Assembly: GCA_040216635.1 (NCBI GenBank)
Contig: JAVJOU010000029.1
Span: forward strand, 248,001 to 312,000
Source: UBA1479 sp040216635
GTDB lineage: Bacteria > Pseudomonadota > Alphaproteobacteria > Rhodospirillales > Casp-alpha2
DNA: 64,000 bases
Direction of reading: 5' to 3'
Part shown: positions 26,082 to 36,003 of the stretch, piece by piece
Layout: every line of letters begins with the position of its first letter
How positions within the stretch are numbered: position 1 is the first letter of the stretch
Notes under the pieces: generated by a model
Database searches by the model: none
What the model saw: only the letters and a program-made list of their open reading frames with translations
Told to the model about the DNA's origin: nothing
Made by a program: the position numbers and the translations under genes

Positions 26082-27633
26082 ACCCGCCGCCGCGCCCATA
26101 GACCCTCATTCCATCAGCGAATTCCGCCGCTGGTCCGTCACCCTGTCGGGCCTGCTGGGCGCGGTCTCGATGATCCTGTCGGCGACGGTCGTCAACGTCG
26201 CCGTGCCGTCGATCATGGGCGCCTACGGGATCGACCAGACGATCGCGCAATGGGCCTCCACGGCGTTCATTACAACCATGGTGGCGAGCCAGCTCATGAG
26301 TGTTTGGGTCGTCGCCCATCTGGGCCAGCGCAACGCCTACGCCATGACCTTGGTGCTGTTCGCCGCGGGCGGGTTCATCTGCACCGTGGCCCCCAATATG
26401 GACACCCTGATCCTCGGGCGGATCATGCAGGGAATTTCCGCCGGCGTGGTGCAGCCCCTGGTGCTGTCGACCATCATTTCCGTGTTCCCCCTGGAACGGC
26501 GCGGATTCGCCGTCAGCATGTATTCGGTCGGCGTGACCCTGGCGCCCAGCTTCGGGCCCGTGGTCGGCGGCGCTATCCTGGATGCCCTGACCTGGCGGCA
26601 CATCTTCATCGTGCCCCTGCCGCTCGCCTTCATCGCCTTCCTGCTGGGTCTCAGCTTCATGCCCCAGGAACGGGAGAAAGGAGCCAAGCCGCCGTTCGAT
26701 TGGACCGGCCTGGTGCTCGTCGTCACCTTCTGCTTCAGCGTCATGAGCGGCCTTGCCAACGGCCAGCGCTGGGGATGGCATTCCAACGAGGTCTTGGCAT
26801 TGCTGGTCGGCGGCACGGCGGCCGGGATCGTCTTTCTATGGCATCAGATGCATTCGAAGAACCCGATGCTGGACGTCGGCCTGTTCAAGGACCCGTCCTT
26901 TGCCTCGGCCATGGTTATCGCCTTCCTGTTCGGGGCCGGCAATTTCGCCACCAACTACGCCATCCCCGTGTTCACCCAACAGGTGCAGGGCTTCACCGCC
27001 ACGGCGGCGGGCATGGTGCTGGTCCCGGCAGGGATATTCCTGTTTCTGATCACCCCCTTGGCCGGGCGCCTGAACGACCATGTGTCGCCCCGCTATCCCA
27101 TATCCGCGGGCGTGCTGATCTTCGTCATCGCGGCTTATTTCATCGCCAAGTCCGACGTCAATACGGCCTTCTTCGTCATGGCCCTGTTCACCGTGCTGTC
27201 GCGTCTGGCGATCGGCCTGGTCATGCCCGCCATGGGGGCGGCAGCGATCCGCGCCGTGCCCGAACACAAGATCAATGCAGGTGCCGCGACCTACAACTTC
27301 GTGCGCCAACTGGGCGGCGCCTTCGGCACCCTGGTGTTCGTGGTCATCACCGAACAACGCACGGCCTTTCATGCCGACGCCATGGTCGCGACCCAAACAT
27401 CGGGCAATCCGCTCAGCCGGGAATTCATCGAAAAGGTCGGCCGCGTGCTCGGCGAAAGCGGCCTGCCCGATACGCAGCAGACGGCGGGGGCCCTCGACTT
27501 TCTTTCCAAGGTCATCCACGCCCAGGCGACGACCCTCGGATTCCAGGACGCCTTCATCGTCTCGGCCGCGGTGTTCTTGACCGCGTTGGTCCCCGCCTGG
27601 ATTTTGGGTCGCGCAACCAAACCGCGCAAATAG
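26071..27633 (+). CDS. EmrB/QacA-type drug:proton antiporter (MFS, DHA2)
   Basis: A 520-residue, about 14-span exporter of the DHA2 family. The motif-C-like stretch SMYSVGVTLAPSFGPVVGG in span 5 and the motif-A-like loop after span 2 (VVAHLGQRNAYAMT, a degenerate form) are visible, as is the motif SATVVNVAVPSIMG at span 1, the DHA2 D1-type signature. The start is TTG at 26071, inside the last codons of the adaptor gene, which signals coupled translation. The substrate is not readable; homologues export lipophilic drugs, fatty acids or uncouplers. The pair has no outer-membrane factor next to it. Confidence 0.9.
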   Translation: MTSKPAAAPIDPHSISEFRRWSVTLSGLLGAVSMILSATVVNVAVPSIMGAYGIDQTIAQWASTAFITTMVASQLMSVWVVAHLGQRNAYAMTLVLFAAGGFICTVAPNMDTLILGRIMQGISAGVVQPLVLSTIISVFPLERRGFAVSMYSVGVTLAPSFGPVVGGAILDALTWRHIFIVPLPLAFIAFLLGLSFMPQEREKGAKPPFDWTGLVLVVTFCFSVMSGLANGQRWGWHSNEVLALLVGGTAAGIVFLWHQMHSKNPMLDVGLFKDPSFASAMVIAFLFGAGNFATNYAIPVFTQQVQGFTATAAGMVLVPAGIFLFLITPLAGRLNDHVSPRYPISAGVLIFVIAAYFIAKSDVNTAFFVMALFTVLSRLAIGLVMPAMGAAAIRAVPEHKINAGAATYNFVRQLGGAFGTLVFVVITEQRTAFHADAMVATQTSGNPLSREFIEKVGRVLGESGLPDTQQTAGALDFLSKVIHAQATTLGFQDAFIVSAAVFLTALVPAWILGRATKPRK

Positions 27634-27702
27634 CCTGACCATACTCGTATTTTCATGATATAACCCGGGCCGCTGGATCAAAGCCATGTTCAGGAACCCG
27701 CC

Positions 27703-28857
27703 ATGCCGGATACGTCGCCGGATACCATGGAAACCCATCGCCAACGCACCCTTTCAGATAGCGAAAGGCTATCTTGGCTGCGCCTGATCCGCTCGTCCAA
27801 CGTCGGCCCCGGAACATTCTTTCGCCTGCTGGATAAATTCGGCGGCGCCAAGGAAGCCCTTGATGCCCTGCCCGATCTCGCCCGCCGGGGCGGCAGCGCC
27901 CGCGCCTTGCGGATTGCCAGCCTAAGTGCCATCGAACAGGAACTGGCGGCCGCCCAGCGCATCGGCGCCACCCCCGTGGCCTGGGGAGAGCCCGCCTATC
28001 CCCCGTTGCTGGCCCATATCCACGACCCACCGCCGATCATTTATGCGCGGGGGCGGTTGAACTTGATGGTCAAGCAATCCATCGGCGTCGTCGGGGCCCG
28101 TAACGCCTCGATCAACGGCTGCCGGTTCGCCCGGAAACTGGCATCCGATCTGGGGGCGGGCGGGTTGATGGTGGCTTCGGGCATGGCCCGGGGCATCGAT
28201 GCGGCCGCCCATGAAGGTGCCCTGGCAAGCGGTACGGCCGCCGTGCTTGGCGGCGGTGTCGATGTTCCCTATCCGGCCGAGAACAAGTCCCTTTATGACA
28301 AACTGGCCGATACGGGCGTGCTGATTTCCGAGACACCGCCGGGCACCAAACCCCTGGCCCGTCATTTCCCCCGACGCAACCGGATCATTTCGGGCATGGC
28401 GCGGGGGGTCGTCGTGGTCGAAGCCAGCCCCCGTTCGGGCTCGCTGATCACGGCCCGGCTGGCCCTGGAACAGGGGCGCGAGGTCTTCGCCGTGCCCGGG
28501 GCGGCAATGGACCCACGCGCCCGCGGAACCAATCATTTGATCCGGCAAGGGGCGACGTTGACAGAAAGTGCAGACGACGTCTTCGCCGTTCTAGACGAAC
28601 AACTTCGCCCGCCGCCACAAGAAATACATCATAAAAATCAGCAAGTTACACATGGCTTATCGGACAGAGACGAGATCGATAGCGCCCGTGAAAACATCAT
28701 TAATGCCTTGGGCCCAACACCGACGACTGTTGACGAACTGGTCCGCGTTTGCCAATTCTCCACAGCCGTGGTGTCGACGGTTTTGCTTGAACTTGAACTG
28801 GCAGGACGGTTAGAGAGGCACCCCGGCAGCAGAGTAGCGCTGCTCATGGACCAGTAA
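27703..28857 (+). CDS. dprA: DNA-processing protein DprA
   Basis: A 384-residue DprA (Smf). An N-terminal helical domain, a Rossmann-like DNA-processing fold (VGARNASINGCRFARKLASDL, ASGMARGIDAAAHEGAL, FPRRNRIISGMARGVVVVEA, SGSLITARLALEQGREVFAVPG) and a C-terminal winged helix (~320-380, NALGPTPTTVDELVRVC). DprA loads RecA on incoming single-stranded DNA in natural transformation. In alphaproteobacteria it usually follows plsY directly; here about 5 kb intervenes. The start has AGGA upstream. Confidence 0.97.
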   Translation: MPDTSPDTMETHRQRTLSDSERLSWLRLIRSSNVGPGTFFRLLDKFGGAKEALDALPDLARRGGSARALRIASLSAIEQELAAAQRIGATPVAWGEPAYPPLLAHIHDPPPIIYARGRLNLMVKQSIGVVGARNASINGCRFARKLASDLGAGGLMVASGMARGIDAAAHEGALASGTAAVLGGGVDVPYPAENKSLYDKLADTGVLISETPPGTKPLARHFPRRNRIISGMARGVVVVEASPRSGSLITARLALEQGREVFAVPGAAMDPRARGTNHLIRQGATLTESADDVFAVLDEQLRPPPQEIHHKNQQVTHGLSDRDEIDSARENIINALGPTPTTVDELVRVCQFSTAVVSTVLLELELAGRLERHPGSRVALLMDQ

Positions 28858-28907
28858 GCCGGCCCGGGCAACGCCCCACAGGCCGGCCGAGAAAAGGCAA
28901 GTCTTGC

Positions 28908-31586
28908 ATGACCGACGTCGTCGTCGTTGAAAGCCCGGCCAAGGCAAAAACGATCAACAAGTACCTGGGCCCCGGATATACGGTTCTGGCCAGCTATGGC
29001 CATATCCGCGATCTGCCGTCCAAGGATGGATCGGTGCGCCCGGATGCCGACTTCGAGATGGACTGGGAGATCGATGCCCGGTCCGAGAAGCACATCAAGG
29101 CCATCGCCGATGCCGTCAAGGGGGCCGGGAAACTGTATCTCGCGACCGACCCCGACCGTGAAGGCGAAGCCATTTCCTGGCATGTCCGTGAGGTCTTAGG
29201 GGACAAGAAGCTCCTCGACGGGGTCGACGTCAAACGCGTGGTGTTCAACGAAATCACCAAGGACGCGGTGCAGGATGCCTTCAACCATCCCCGCGAATTG
29301 GATCGTGAACTGGTCGATGCCTATCTGGCCCGCCGCGCCCTGGACTACCTGGTCGGCTTCACCCTGTCGCCGGTATTGTGGCGCAAGCTGCCGGGCTCCC
29401 GCTCGGCCGGGCGCGTCCAATCAGTCGCCCTACGCCTGATCTGCGAACGCGAATCCGAGATCGAGATTTTCCGCAAACAGGAATTCTGGTCCATCAAGGG
29501 AACCTTCGCGGCCGAAGGCGGGCACAAGCTTTCCGCCCAACTGACCCATCTTGACGGCCAGAAACTGGGCAAGATGGACATCGGTTCGGAAGAAGCCGCC
29601 CAGCGCGCCAAGAAAACGGTCGAAGCCGGCAATTTCTCAGTCGCCGACGTCCAACGTAAACAGACCCGGCGCAATCCGGCACCGCCATTCACCACCTCGA
29701 CCCTGCAGCAGGAAGCGGCGCGGAAGATATATTTTGCCACCAAGCGGACCATGCAAGTCGCCCAGCGCCTTTATGAAGGCATCAACCTGGGCGGCGAGAC
29801 GGTCGGCCTGATCACCTATATGCGGACGGACGGCGTGACCATGGCCAACGAAGCCGTCAACGCCTGCCGCGATCACATTAAGGATTCCTACGGCGCACCC
29901 TATCTGCCGGACCAGCCGCGCATCTATAAAAGCAAGGCCAAGAACGCCCAGGAAGCCCATGAAGCGATCCGCCCGACGGACATCAGCCGCCGCCCGGAAG
30001 ACCTGGCCGCCTATCTGGATGACGATCAAAAGAAGCTTTACGACCTGATCTGGAAACGGACGGTCGCAAGCCAGATGGAAAGCGCTGTCCTGGATCAGGT
30101 CGCGGTCGACATCGCCGCCGCCGACAATTCGGCCGTGCTGCGTGCCACGGGATCGGTCATTGCCTTCGACGGTTTTCTAAAAGTCTACCAGGAAGGCAAG
30201 GACGAACAGGACACATCCGACGGCGATGACGACAGCAAGCTGCGCATCCTGCCCGACGTCAAGGAAGGCGAACATCTGGCCCGCCAGGAAGTGAACGCCG
30301 AACAGCATTTCACCCAGCCGCCGCCGCGCTATACGGAAGCCAGTCTGGTCAAACGGCTGGAAGAACTGGGCATCGGCCGCCCGTCGACCTATGCCTCGAT
30401 CATTTCGGTCCTGCAGGACCGCAATTACGTGAAACTGGAAAGCCGCCGGTTCGAACCCGAAGACCGGGGACGGCTGGTCACCGCCTTCCTGTCCAGTTTC
30501 TTCGAACGCTACGTGGAATACGGTTTCACGGCGGAATTGGAAGAGAGGCTCGACGACATCTCGGGCGGGCGCCGCGAATGGAAACAGGTGCTGCGTGATT
30601 TCTGGCAGGCCTTTTCCCAATCCGTCGACGGCACCAAGGAGCTGCGCGTTCGCGAGGTTCTGGATGCGCTGGACGAATTGCTCGGCCCGCATTTCTTCCC
30701 GCCGCGCGAAGACGGCCGCGACCCGCGCAAATGCCCGACCTGCGCCGACGGGCGCCTGGGACTTAAACTGGGCAAGTTCGGTGCCTTTATCGGATGCGCC
30801 AATTATCCCGAATGCAAACACACCCAGGCCCTGGCCGTTCCCAACGGCGACGACGAAGACGGCAACGCGGAACCGGAAGTCTACCCCCGCCTGCTGGGCA
30901 ATGATCCGGATACGGGGCTTCCCGTGACCGTGCGCAAAGGCCCCTACGGCGCCTATGTGCAGTTGGGCGATGCCGAAGAAGACGGGCCCAAGCCGAAGCG
31001 TGCGTCCCTGCCCAAGGGCATGAGTCCGGCCACCATCGATTTGGAAACGGCGCTGGGGCTTTTGTCCCTGCCGCGCGATGTCGGCATTCATCCGGAAACG
31101 GGTGACATGATCACCGCCGGCCTGGGCCGGTTCGGCCCGTTCATCAAGCTGGGCGGAACCTATGTCTCGCTGAAAGGCGACGACGACGTTCTGACCATCG
31201 GCCTGAACCGCGCCGTATCGCTTTTGGCGGACAAGCCGCGCAAGGATCCGCCCAAGGAACTGGGCATGCATCCGGCCAACAAAAAACCCGTGATGCTGAA
31301 GGCCGGCCGATGGGGCCCCTTCGTTCAGCACGGCAAAATGATGGCCTCCCTTCCCAAGGACATGGACAAGGAAACCGTGACCCTGGAAGTGGCCGTGGAA
31401 TTGCTGAACGCCAAGGCCGCCAAGGACGGCAAGAAGGTTCCTGTGAAAAAGGCCCCCGCCAAGAAACCGGCGGCCAAGAAAAAGACCGCCAAAAAGCCGG
31501 CCGCGAAAAAAACCACTGCGAAGAAAAAAACAGCCAAGAAGACCGATGCAGACGGCGATGCGACGCCGTCTACCTCTGACGCCTGA
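28908..31586 (+). CDS. topA: DNA topoisomerase I
   Basis: An 892-residue type IA topoisomerase that relaxes negative supercoils. The N-terminal TOPRIM (VVVESPAKAKTINKYLG, TDPDREGEA) and the active-site Tyr304 in GLITYMRTDGV are clear. One C4 zinc finger (CPTCADGRLGLKLGKFGAF... to CKH, ~605-640) is followed by more divergent repeats. The last ~55 residues are a Lys/Ala/Pro-rich tail with repeated KKPAAKK-type units, resembling histone H1, a common extension in this group that should bind DNA nonspecifically. Confidence 0.98.
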   Translation: MTDVVVVESPAKAKTINKYLGPGYTVLASYGHIRDLPSKDGSVRPDADFEMDWEIDARSEKHIKAIADAVKGAGKLYLATDPDREGEAISWHVREVLGDKKLLDGVDVKRVVFNEITKDAVQDAFNHPRELDRELVDAYLARRALDYLVGFTLSPVLWRKLPGSRSAGRVQSVALRLICERESEIEIFRKQEFWSIKGTFAAEGGHKLSAQLTHLDGQKLGKMDIGSEEAAQRAKKTVEAGNFSVADVQRKQTRRNPAPPFTTSTLQQEAARKIYFATKRTMQVAQRLYEGINLGGETVGLITYMRTDGVTMANEAVNACRDHIKDSYGAPYLPDQPRIYKSKAKNAQEAHEAIRPTDISRRPEDLAAYLDDDQKKLYDLIWKRTVASQMESAVLDQVAVDIAAADNSAVLRATGSVIAFDGFLKVYQEGKDEQDTSDGDDDSKLRILPDVKEGEHLARQEVNAEQHFTQPPPRYTEASLVKRLEELGIGRPSTYASIISVLQDRNYVKLESRRFEPEDRGRLVTAFLSSFFERYVEYGFTAELEERLDDISGGRREWKQVLRDFWQAFSQSVDGTKELRVREVLDALDELLGPHFFPPREDGRDPRKCPTCADGRLGLKLGKFGAFIGCANYPECKHTQALAVPNGDDEDGNAEPEVYPRLLGNDPDTGLPVTVRKGPYGAYVQLGDAEEDGPKPKRASLPKGMSPATIDLETALGLLSLPRDVGIHPETGDMITAGLGRFGPFIKLGGTYVSLKGDDDVLTIGLNRAVSLLADKPRKDPPKELGMHPANKKPVMLKAGRWGPFVQHGKMMASLPKDMDKETVTLEVAVELLNAKAAKDGKKVPVKKAPAKKPAAKKKTAKKPAAKKTTAKKKTAKKTDADGDATPSTSDA

Positions 31587-31600
31587 CCCGGGGCAATCAC

Positions 31601-33898
31601 TTGGCCAAATCCCCAAAATCCAAGCCGCCCTTCCCGACCCGGGAAGAGGTTCTGGAATTCATCCAGGCGAGCCCCAAGCGCGTCGGCAAGCGCGAGATCG
31701 CGCGCGCCTTCAAACTGGGCGCCGAAGGCAAGATCATGCTGCGTGAAATGCTGAAAGGCTTCGAGGACGAAGGCCTTTTGCAGCGGGGACGCGGACGGCG
31801 TTTCGCCGAAGCGGGCACCCTGCCCGAGGTCACGGTCCTGCGCATTTCCGGCGTCGATACCGATGGCGACCTGCTGGCCAAACCAGATTCCTGGGACGAA
31901 GACGCCGGCGAGGCCCCCGTCATCTATATGGCGCCGGAACGCAAAGGCCAGCCCGCCCTGGGCATCGGAGACCGTGTCCTGGCGCGGCTGGAGCGAAGCG
32001 GGCGCGGCAGTTATCAGGGGCGGACCATTCGCCGCCTGCCCTCGGCCCCGGCGGCGATCATGGGCGTCTATCGCGTGGCCGACGGTGAAGGCCGCATCGA
32101 AAGCACCGACCGCAAGGCCAAACAGGATTTCATCGTTCCTGCGGGTCAGGCCGGCGGCGCCAAGCCGGGTGATCTGGTGCGCGCCAGTGTCTTACCGGGC
32201 AAGGCCTTAGGCCTGCGTAAGGCCAAGGTGACGGATGTCTTGGGCGGCATGGACGACCCCAGATCCGTCAGCCTGATTTCCATCCACGAACACGAACTGC
32301 CCAGCGAATTCCCGCCCGAAGCATTGGATCAGGCAAGGGCCGCAGGGCCGGCGCCGCTTGGCAACCGGGTCGACCTGCGCGACCTGCCGCTGGTCACGAT
32401 CGATGGCGCCGATGCCCGTGATTTCGACGACGCCGTGTTCGCGGAACCCGACCCGGACCACCCCGATGGCTGGCACCTGATCGTCGCCATCGCCGATGTC
32501 TCGTGGTACGTGCGGCCGGGCGATGCCCTGGACCGCAGCGCTTATGACCGGGGCAACAGCGTCTATTTCCCGGACCGGGTGGTGCCCATGTTGCCCCACG
32601 AACTGTCGACCGGGTGGTGTTCGCTGAACCCCAAGGAAGACCGCCCCTGTCTGGTCGCCCATATGTGGATTGACCAGGACGGCAATCTGAAACGCCACCG
32701 GTTCGAACGCGCCCTGATGCGTTCCGCCGCCCGCCTGACCTACGAACAGGTTCAGGCCGCCAACGACGGGCAGCTCGACGACACCACGGACGTGCTGGTC
32801 AAGAACGTGATCAGACCGCTTTACGGTGCTTATGCAGCCCTGTCGCGAAACCGCCAGGCACGCGGCGTGCTGGACCTGGACATGCCCGAACGCAAAGTCA
32901 TCATCGGCGACGGCGGACAGGTCGCCGAGATCGCGCAACGCGAACGGCTCGACAGCCATAAACTGATCGAAGAATTCATGATCACCGCCAATGTGGCGGC
33001 AGCGGAGACCCTTGAAAAGAAAAGTCTTCCCTGCATGTACCGAATTCATGATCAGCCCAGCCCGACGAAGATCGACGCCCTGGGCGAAGCGCTTTCAACC
33101 ATCAACCTGAGTCTCGCCAAAGGCCAGGTCATGCAGCCCCGAAGCTTCAACCAAATCCTGTCCAAAGCCCGTGGTGGCCCGTTCGAGCGCATGGTGCAGG
33201 AACTGGTCCTCCGCTCCCAAGCCCAGGCGGAATATTCCCCCGACAACATCGGCCACTTCGGTCTAGCCTTGCGCCGGTACTGTCATTTCACCTCGCCGAT
33301 CCGGCGTTACTCGGACCTTTTGGTTCACCGCGCGCTGATCCTGGCCGGCAAAATGGGTGACGGCGGATTACCCGCCGACCACAAGGATTTCGCCGAAATG
33401 GGCCAGCATCTGTCGTTCACCGAACGCCGTGCGGCGGCGGCGGAACGCGGCGCCATCGACCGGTTCGTCACCCAATTTTTGGCGGATCGCGTGGGGGCGA
33501 CCTTCCGGGGGCGGATCAACGGGGTGACCCGGTTCGGCCTGTTCATCACCCTGAACGATACCGGTGCCGACGGCCTGATCCCGATCCGGTCCCTGCCCGA
33601 CGACTATTACATCCATGACGAAGCTCATAACCGCCTGCGCGGGCGGTCCAACGGCAAGACCTATGTCCTGGGCGCACAGGTGGAAGTCATGCTGGTCGAG
33701 GCCCGGCCGTTGACCGGCGGCATGATCTTCGAACTGCTGGACGGCGGGTCCGGGCCCGGCGGCGGGGCGCGGGCACGGCTTGGCGCCGGCAAGCGGCCTT
33801 CGGGCGGCGGACGCAAAAATGCCGGGCGCAGCGGCGGGAAAGACAAGGCCCGCAAAAACAAGGGCAAGAGCAAGGCCAGCCGCCGCAAGCGGAGCTAG
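31601..33898 (+). CDS. rnr: Ribonuclease R
   Basis: A 765-residue RNase R, a processive 3'-5' exoribonuclease that can degrade structured RNA. A winged helix at the N-terminus, cold-shock-like domains, then the RNB core with DGADARDFDDAVFAE (catalytic acidic cluster), and a C-terminal S1 domain (RINGVTRFGLFITLNDTGADGL). The last ~45 residues are Gly/Lys/Arg-rich. The start is TTG at 31601, 14 bp after topA's stop, with GGGG upstream; no ATG lies near. It follows topA as in related genomes. Confidence 0.96.
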   Translation: MAKSPKSKPPFPTREEVLEFIQASPKRVGKREIARAFKLGAEGKIMLREMLKGFEDEGLLQRGRGRRFAEAGTLPEVTVLRISGVDTDGDLLAKPDSWDEDAGEAPVIYMAPERKGQPALGIGDRVLARLERSGRGSYQGRTIRRLPSAPAAIMGVYRVADGEGRIESTDRKAKQDFIVPAGQAGGAKPGDLVRASVLPGKALGLRKAKVTDVLGGMDDPRSVSLISIHEHELPSEFPPEALDQARAAGPAPLGNRVDLRDLPLVTIDGADARDFDDAVFAEPDPDHPDGWHLIVAIADVSWYVRPGDALDRSAYDRGNSVYFPDRVVPMLPHELSTGWCSLNPKEDRPCLVAHMWIDQDGNLKRHRFERALMRSAARLTYEQVQAANDGQLDDTTDVLVKNVIRPLYGAYAALSRNRQARGVLDLDMPERKVIIGDGGQVAEIAQRERLDSHKLIEEFMITANVAAAETLEKKSLPCMYRIHDQPSPTKIDALGEALSTINLSLAKGQVMQPRSFNQILSKARGGPFERMVQELVLRSQAQAEYSPDNIGHFGLALRRYCHFTSPIRRYSDLLVHRALILAGKMGDGGLPADHKDFAEMGQHLSFTERRAAAAERGAIDRFVTQFLADRVGATFRGRINGVTRFGLFITLNDTGADGLIPIRSLPDDYYIHDEAHNRLRGRSNGKTYVLGAQVEVMLVEARPLTGGMIFELLDGGSGPGGGARARLGAGKRPSGGGRKNAGRSGGKDKARKNKGKSKASRRKRS

Positions 33899-33957
33899 AC
33901 GCTTGGCCTAAAACGATTTCATGGTGACGCCCGCCTGAAAATCACCGACAATCCCCT

Positions 33958-35580
33958 ATGATGATCGACATGTCGGACCTTGCTGACGTGTTCCGCTTCG
34001 GCCGGAAATTCACCGCCTTTTCCGCGGCGGTTTTGCTGTCGGCATGCGCGGCGACGGCCCCCGCGCCGGAAACGGCACAGAAGGACGATGCCTTTTCCTT
34101 GCCGGCCGCAACCGAAGTCATCGCCGCCGGATATGAAAACATCGCCGATAAATACCTTGAACGCCTGGACGTCGGCACGATCGGCGCCGAAGGCCTGCGC
34201 GGCCTGGGCGCAATCGATCCGGCTTTTGCCATCGACCTTCAGACCGATATGGTGCGGCTCACCGATAACGGACATGAATTCGCCCGTGAACATCTGCCGA
34301 AAGACAATGATTCGTATGCCTGGGCGGCATTGACGGCACGGGCGTCACTGGCCGCGCGCAGCCGGTCCGAAGAAATGCGCCGTGCCAGCCCGGAAAAAAT
34401 CTACGAAGCCGTGTTCGACGGCATGCTGTCGGAACTGGATATCTACTCCCGCTATTCCGGGCGCGACGAGGCACAGCGCAACCGCGCCCGCCGTGATGGG
34501 TTCGGCGGCATCGGCATCCGCTTCCGGCAAAAGGACGACACGACCCAGGTGTACCGCATCACGCCCGGCACGCCGGCCGCCGAGGCGGGCCTGAAAACGG
34601 GCGACGTCATCGTCTCCGCCGACGGCGTTAAGTTGCAGGGCCTGCCTGCGCGCAAGGTCGTCAAGTTGCTGCGCGGCCCGGTGGACACCGCCGTTCGCCT
34701 GCATCTGACCCGTCCGGATCGCCCCAAGGGATGGACCGTCAGCCTGATCCGGCGCCATATCGTGCCGGTCACGGTCAGCCATACGGTCAAGGACGGCATC
34801 CTTTATATGGCCGTCGACAGCTTCAATCAGAAGACCGCCGCCTCCGTGAAGAAAACCGTCCTCAAGGTCAAAGCCCAAAGCGGCACGCCGCTTAAGGGCA
34901 TGGTCATGGATTTGCGGGGCAATCCGGGCGGCTTGTTGCGCCAATCCATCAAACTGGCGAACCTGTTCCTGACCCAGGGTCATATCATCACCACGCGGGG
35001 CCGCCACCCGGACAGCGTTCATCACTACAATGCCGACGGAACCGACATCCTGAACGGCCTGCCGCTGGTCATCCTGATCGATGGAAAATCCGCCTCCGCC
35101 GCCGAAATTACCGCCGCCGCCCTGCAGGACCGCGGCCGCGCCGTGGTCGTCGGCACCTCGTCCTACGGCAAGGGCAGCGTGCAGACCGTGATCCGTCTGC
35201 CCAACGACGGCGAACTGACCATCACCTGGTCCCGCCTGATCACGCCGACGGGATACACCCTGCACGGGCTGGGCGTGCATCCCGTGGTCTGCACCTCGTC
35301 CCTGGCCCGAATTCCGGCATCACAGGACATTCCCGACCCCGTTCTGGCGGCAATCGGCGACGAACAATTCCAGACCGATGTGCTGGCCCGTTGGCGGCGC
35401 GGCGGGTTGCTTGACGAGGACGAACGCAGCCGTCTGCGGGATACCTGCCCGCCGGAACGCCACAATGACGCCAAGGACCGGGACGTGGCCCGGCGAATCA
35501 TCGAAGACCGCACGCTTTATGCCCGTGCATTGACGTTTACCTCGGCCACGGCACGGGCCGACGCGGCAGCCGCGGAATGA
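33958..35580 (+). CDS. S41-family carboxy-terminal processing peptidase, probable lipoprotein
   Basis: A 540-residue protease. A hydrophobic N-terminus ends in LLSAC with C30 (numbered from the first ATG) as the lipobox Cys, so it is likely a lipoprotein; an ATG at 33970 is an alternative start. A PDZ domain (~180-255, GGIGIRFRQ ... GDVIVSADGVKLQGL) precedes the tail-specific protease core, with the Ser in DGKSASAAEI (about 378-380) and the Lys in SYGKGSVQT. Such enzymes cleave periplasmic proteins at unstructured C-termini. It lies between rnr and rpmG. Confidence 0.9.
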   Translation: MMIDMSDLADVFRFGRKFTAFSAAVLLSACAATAPAPETAQKDDAFSLPAATEVIAAGYENIADKYLERLDVGTIGAEGLRGLGAIDPAFAIDLQTDMVRLTDNGHEFAREHLPKDNDSYAWAALTARASLAARSRSEEMRRASPEKIYEAVFDGMLSELDIYSRYSGRDEAQRNRARRDGFGGIGIRFRQKDDTTQVYRITPGTPAAEAGLKTGDVIVSADGVKLQGLPARKVVKLLRGPVDTAVRLHLTRPDRPKGWTVSLIRRHIVPVTVSHTVKDGILYMAVDSFNQKTAASVKKTVLKVKAQSGTPLKGMVMDLRGNPGGLLRQSIKLANLFLTQGHIITTRGRHPDSVHHYNADGTDILNGLPLVILIDGKSASAAEITAAALQDRGRAVVVGTSSYGKGSVQTVIRLPNDGELTITWSRLITPTGYTLHGLGVHPVVCTSSLARIPASQDIPDPVLAAIGDEQFQTDVLARWRRGGLLDEDERSRLRDTCPPERHNDAKDRDVARRIIEDRTLYARALTFTSATARADAAAAE

Positions 35581-35618
35581 CGACAGCAGCCAACTGACCG
35601 CCAACCGTCCCGAGGCAC

Positions 35619-35646
35619 TTGACTTGCGCGCCCGGCACTGTATGTT
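35619..35646 (+). promoter_or_regulatory. Sigma-70-like promoter of rpmG
   Basis: TTGACT at 35619-35624 and TATGTT at 35641-35646 are separated by 16 bp, a good match to the housekeeping consensus, 45 bp before the rpmG ATG. It lies between the S41 peptidase stop and rpmG. Confidence 0.65.
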
Positions 35647-35690
35647 TCGCGCCTTCGACCTGATAAAAAACCTGAACGGAACTTCGGACC

Positions 35691-35858
35691 ATGGCAAAAC
35701 CGGCCACGATTCTTGTGAAGATGGTCAGCACGGCTGACACGGGCTTCTTCTATGTCACCAAGAAGAATCCGCGCAATTCGACGGAAAAGTTCGAAATGCG
35801 GAAATATGACCCTGTGGTCCGCAAGCATGTGACGTTTAAGGAAGAAAAGATCAAGTAA
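35691..35858 (+). CDS. rpmG: 50S ribosomal protein L33
   Basis: A 55-residue L33, beginning MAKPATILVKMVSTADTG and ending KHVTFKEEKIK, with the typical FYVTKKNPRN segment. The zinc-binding Cys pairs of the C+ form are absent, so this is the zinc-independent (C-) paralogue. The start ATG follows a sigma-70-like promoter. It faces pleD, keeping the rpmG-pleD-divK neighbourhood known from alphaproteobacteria. Confidence 0.97.
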   Translation: MAKPATILVKMVSTADTGFFYVTKKNPRNSTEKFEMRKYDPVVRKHVTFKEEKIK

Positions 35859-35963
35859 GACGCCTTCACAGGCACCTGCTTGAATTTCCTTTACGACGCA
35901 TTGCCCAGACCGCACCGGTCAGGCCTGCTTCCATACATTACATTTCACGAATTCAGCCCTCCT

Positions 35964-35989
35964 GCCCTTCGGTGTTTGTGCGGAAGGGC
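35964..35989. terminator. Hairpin between convergent rpmG and pleD
   Basis: GCCCTTC (35964-35970) pairs with GAAGGGC (35983-35989) around a 12-base loop, in the gap between the stops of rpmG and pleD. No T-run follows on either strand, so termination efficiency is uncertain; it could serve both genes. Confidence 0.4.
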
Positions 35990-36003
35990 CGGAAAGTTGT
36001 GGC

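Noticed and set aside
30177..31616. 479-codon reverse-strand open frame opposite topA
   Set aside because: Gly/Phe/Arg-rich shadow of topA and its Lys/Ala tail; topA motifs on the forward strand are unambiguous.
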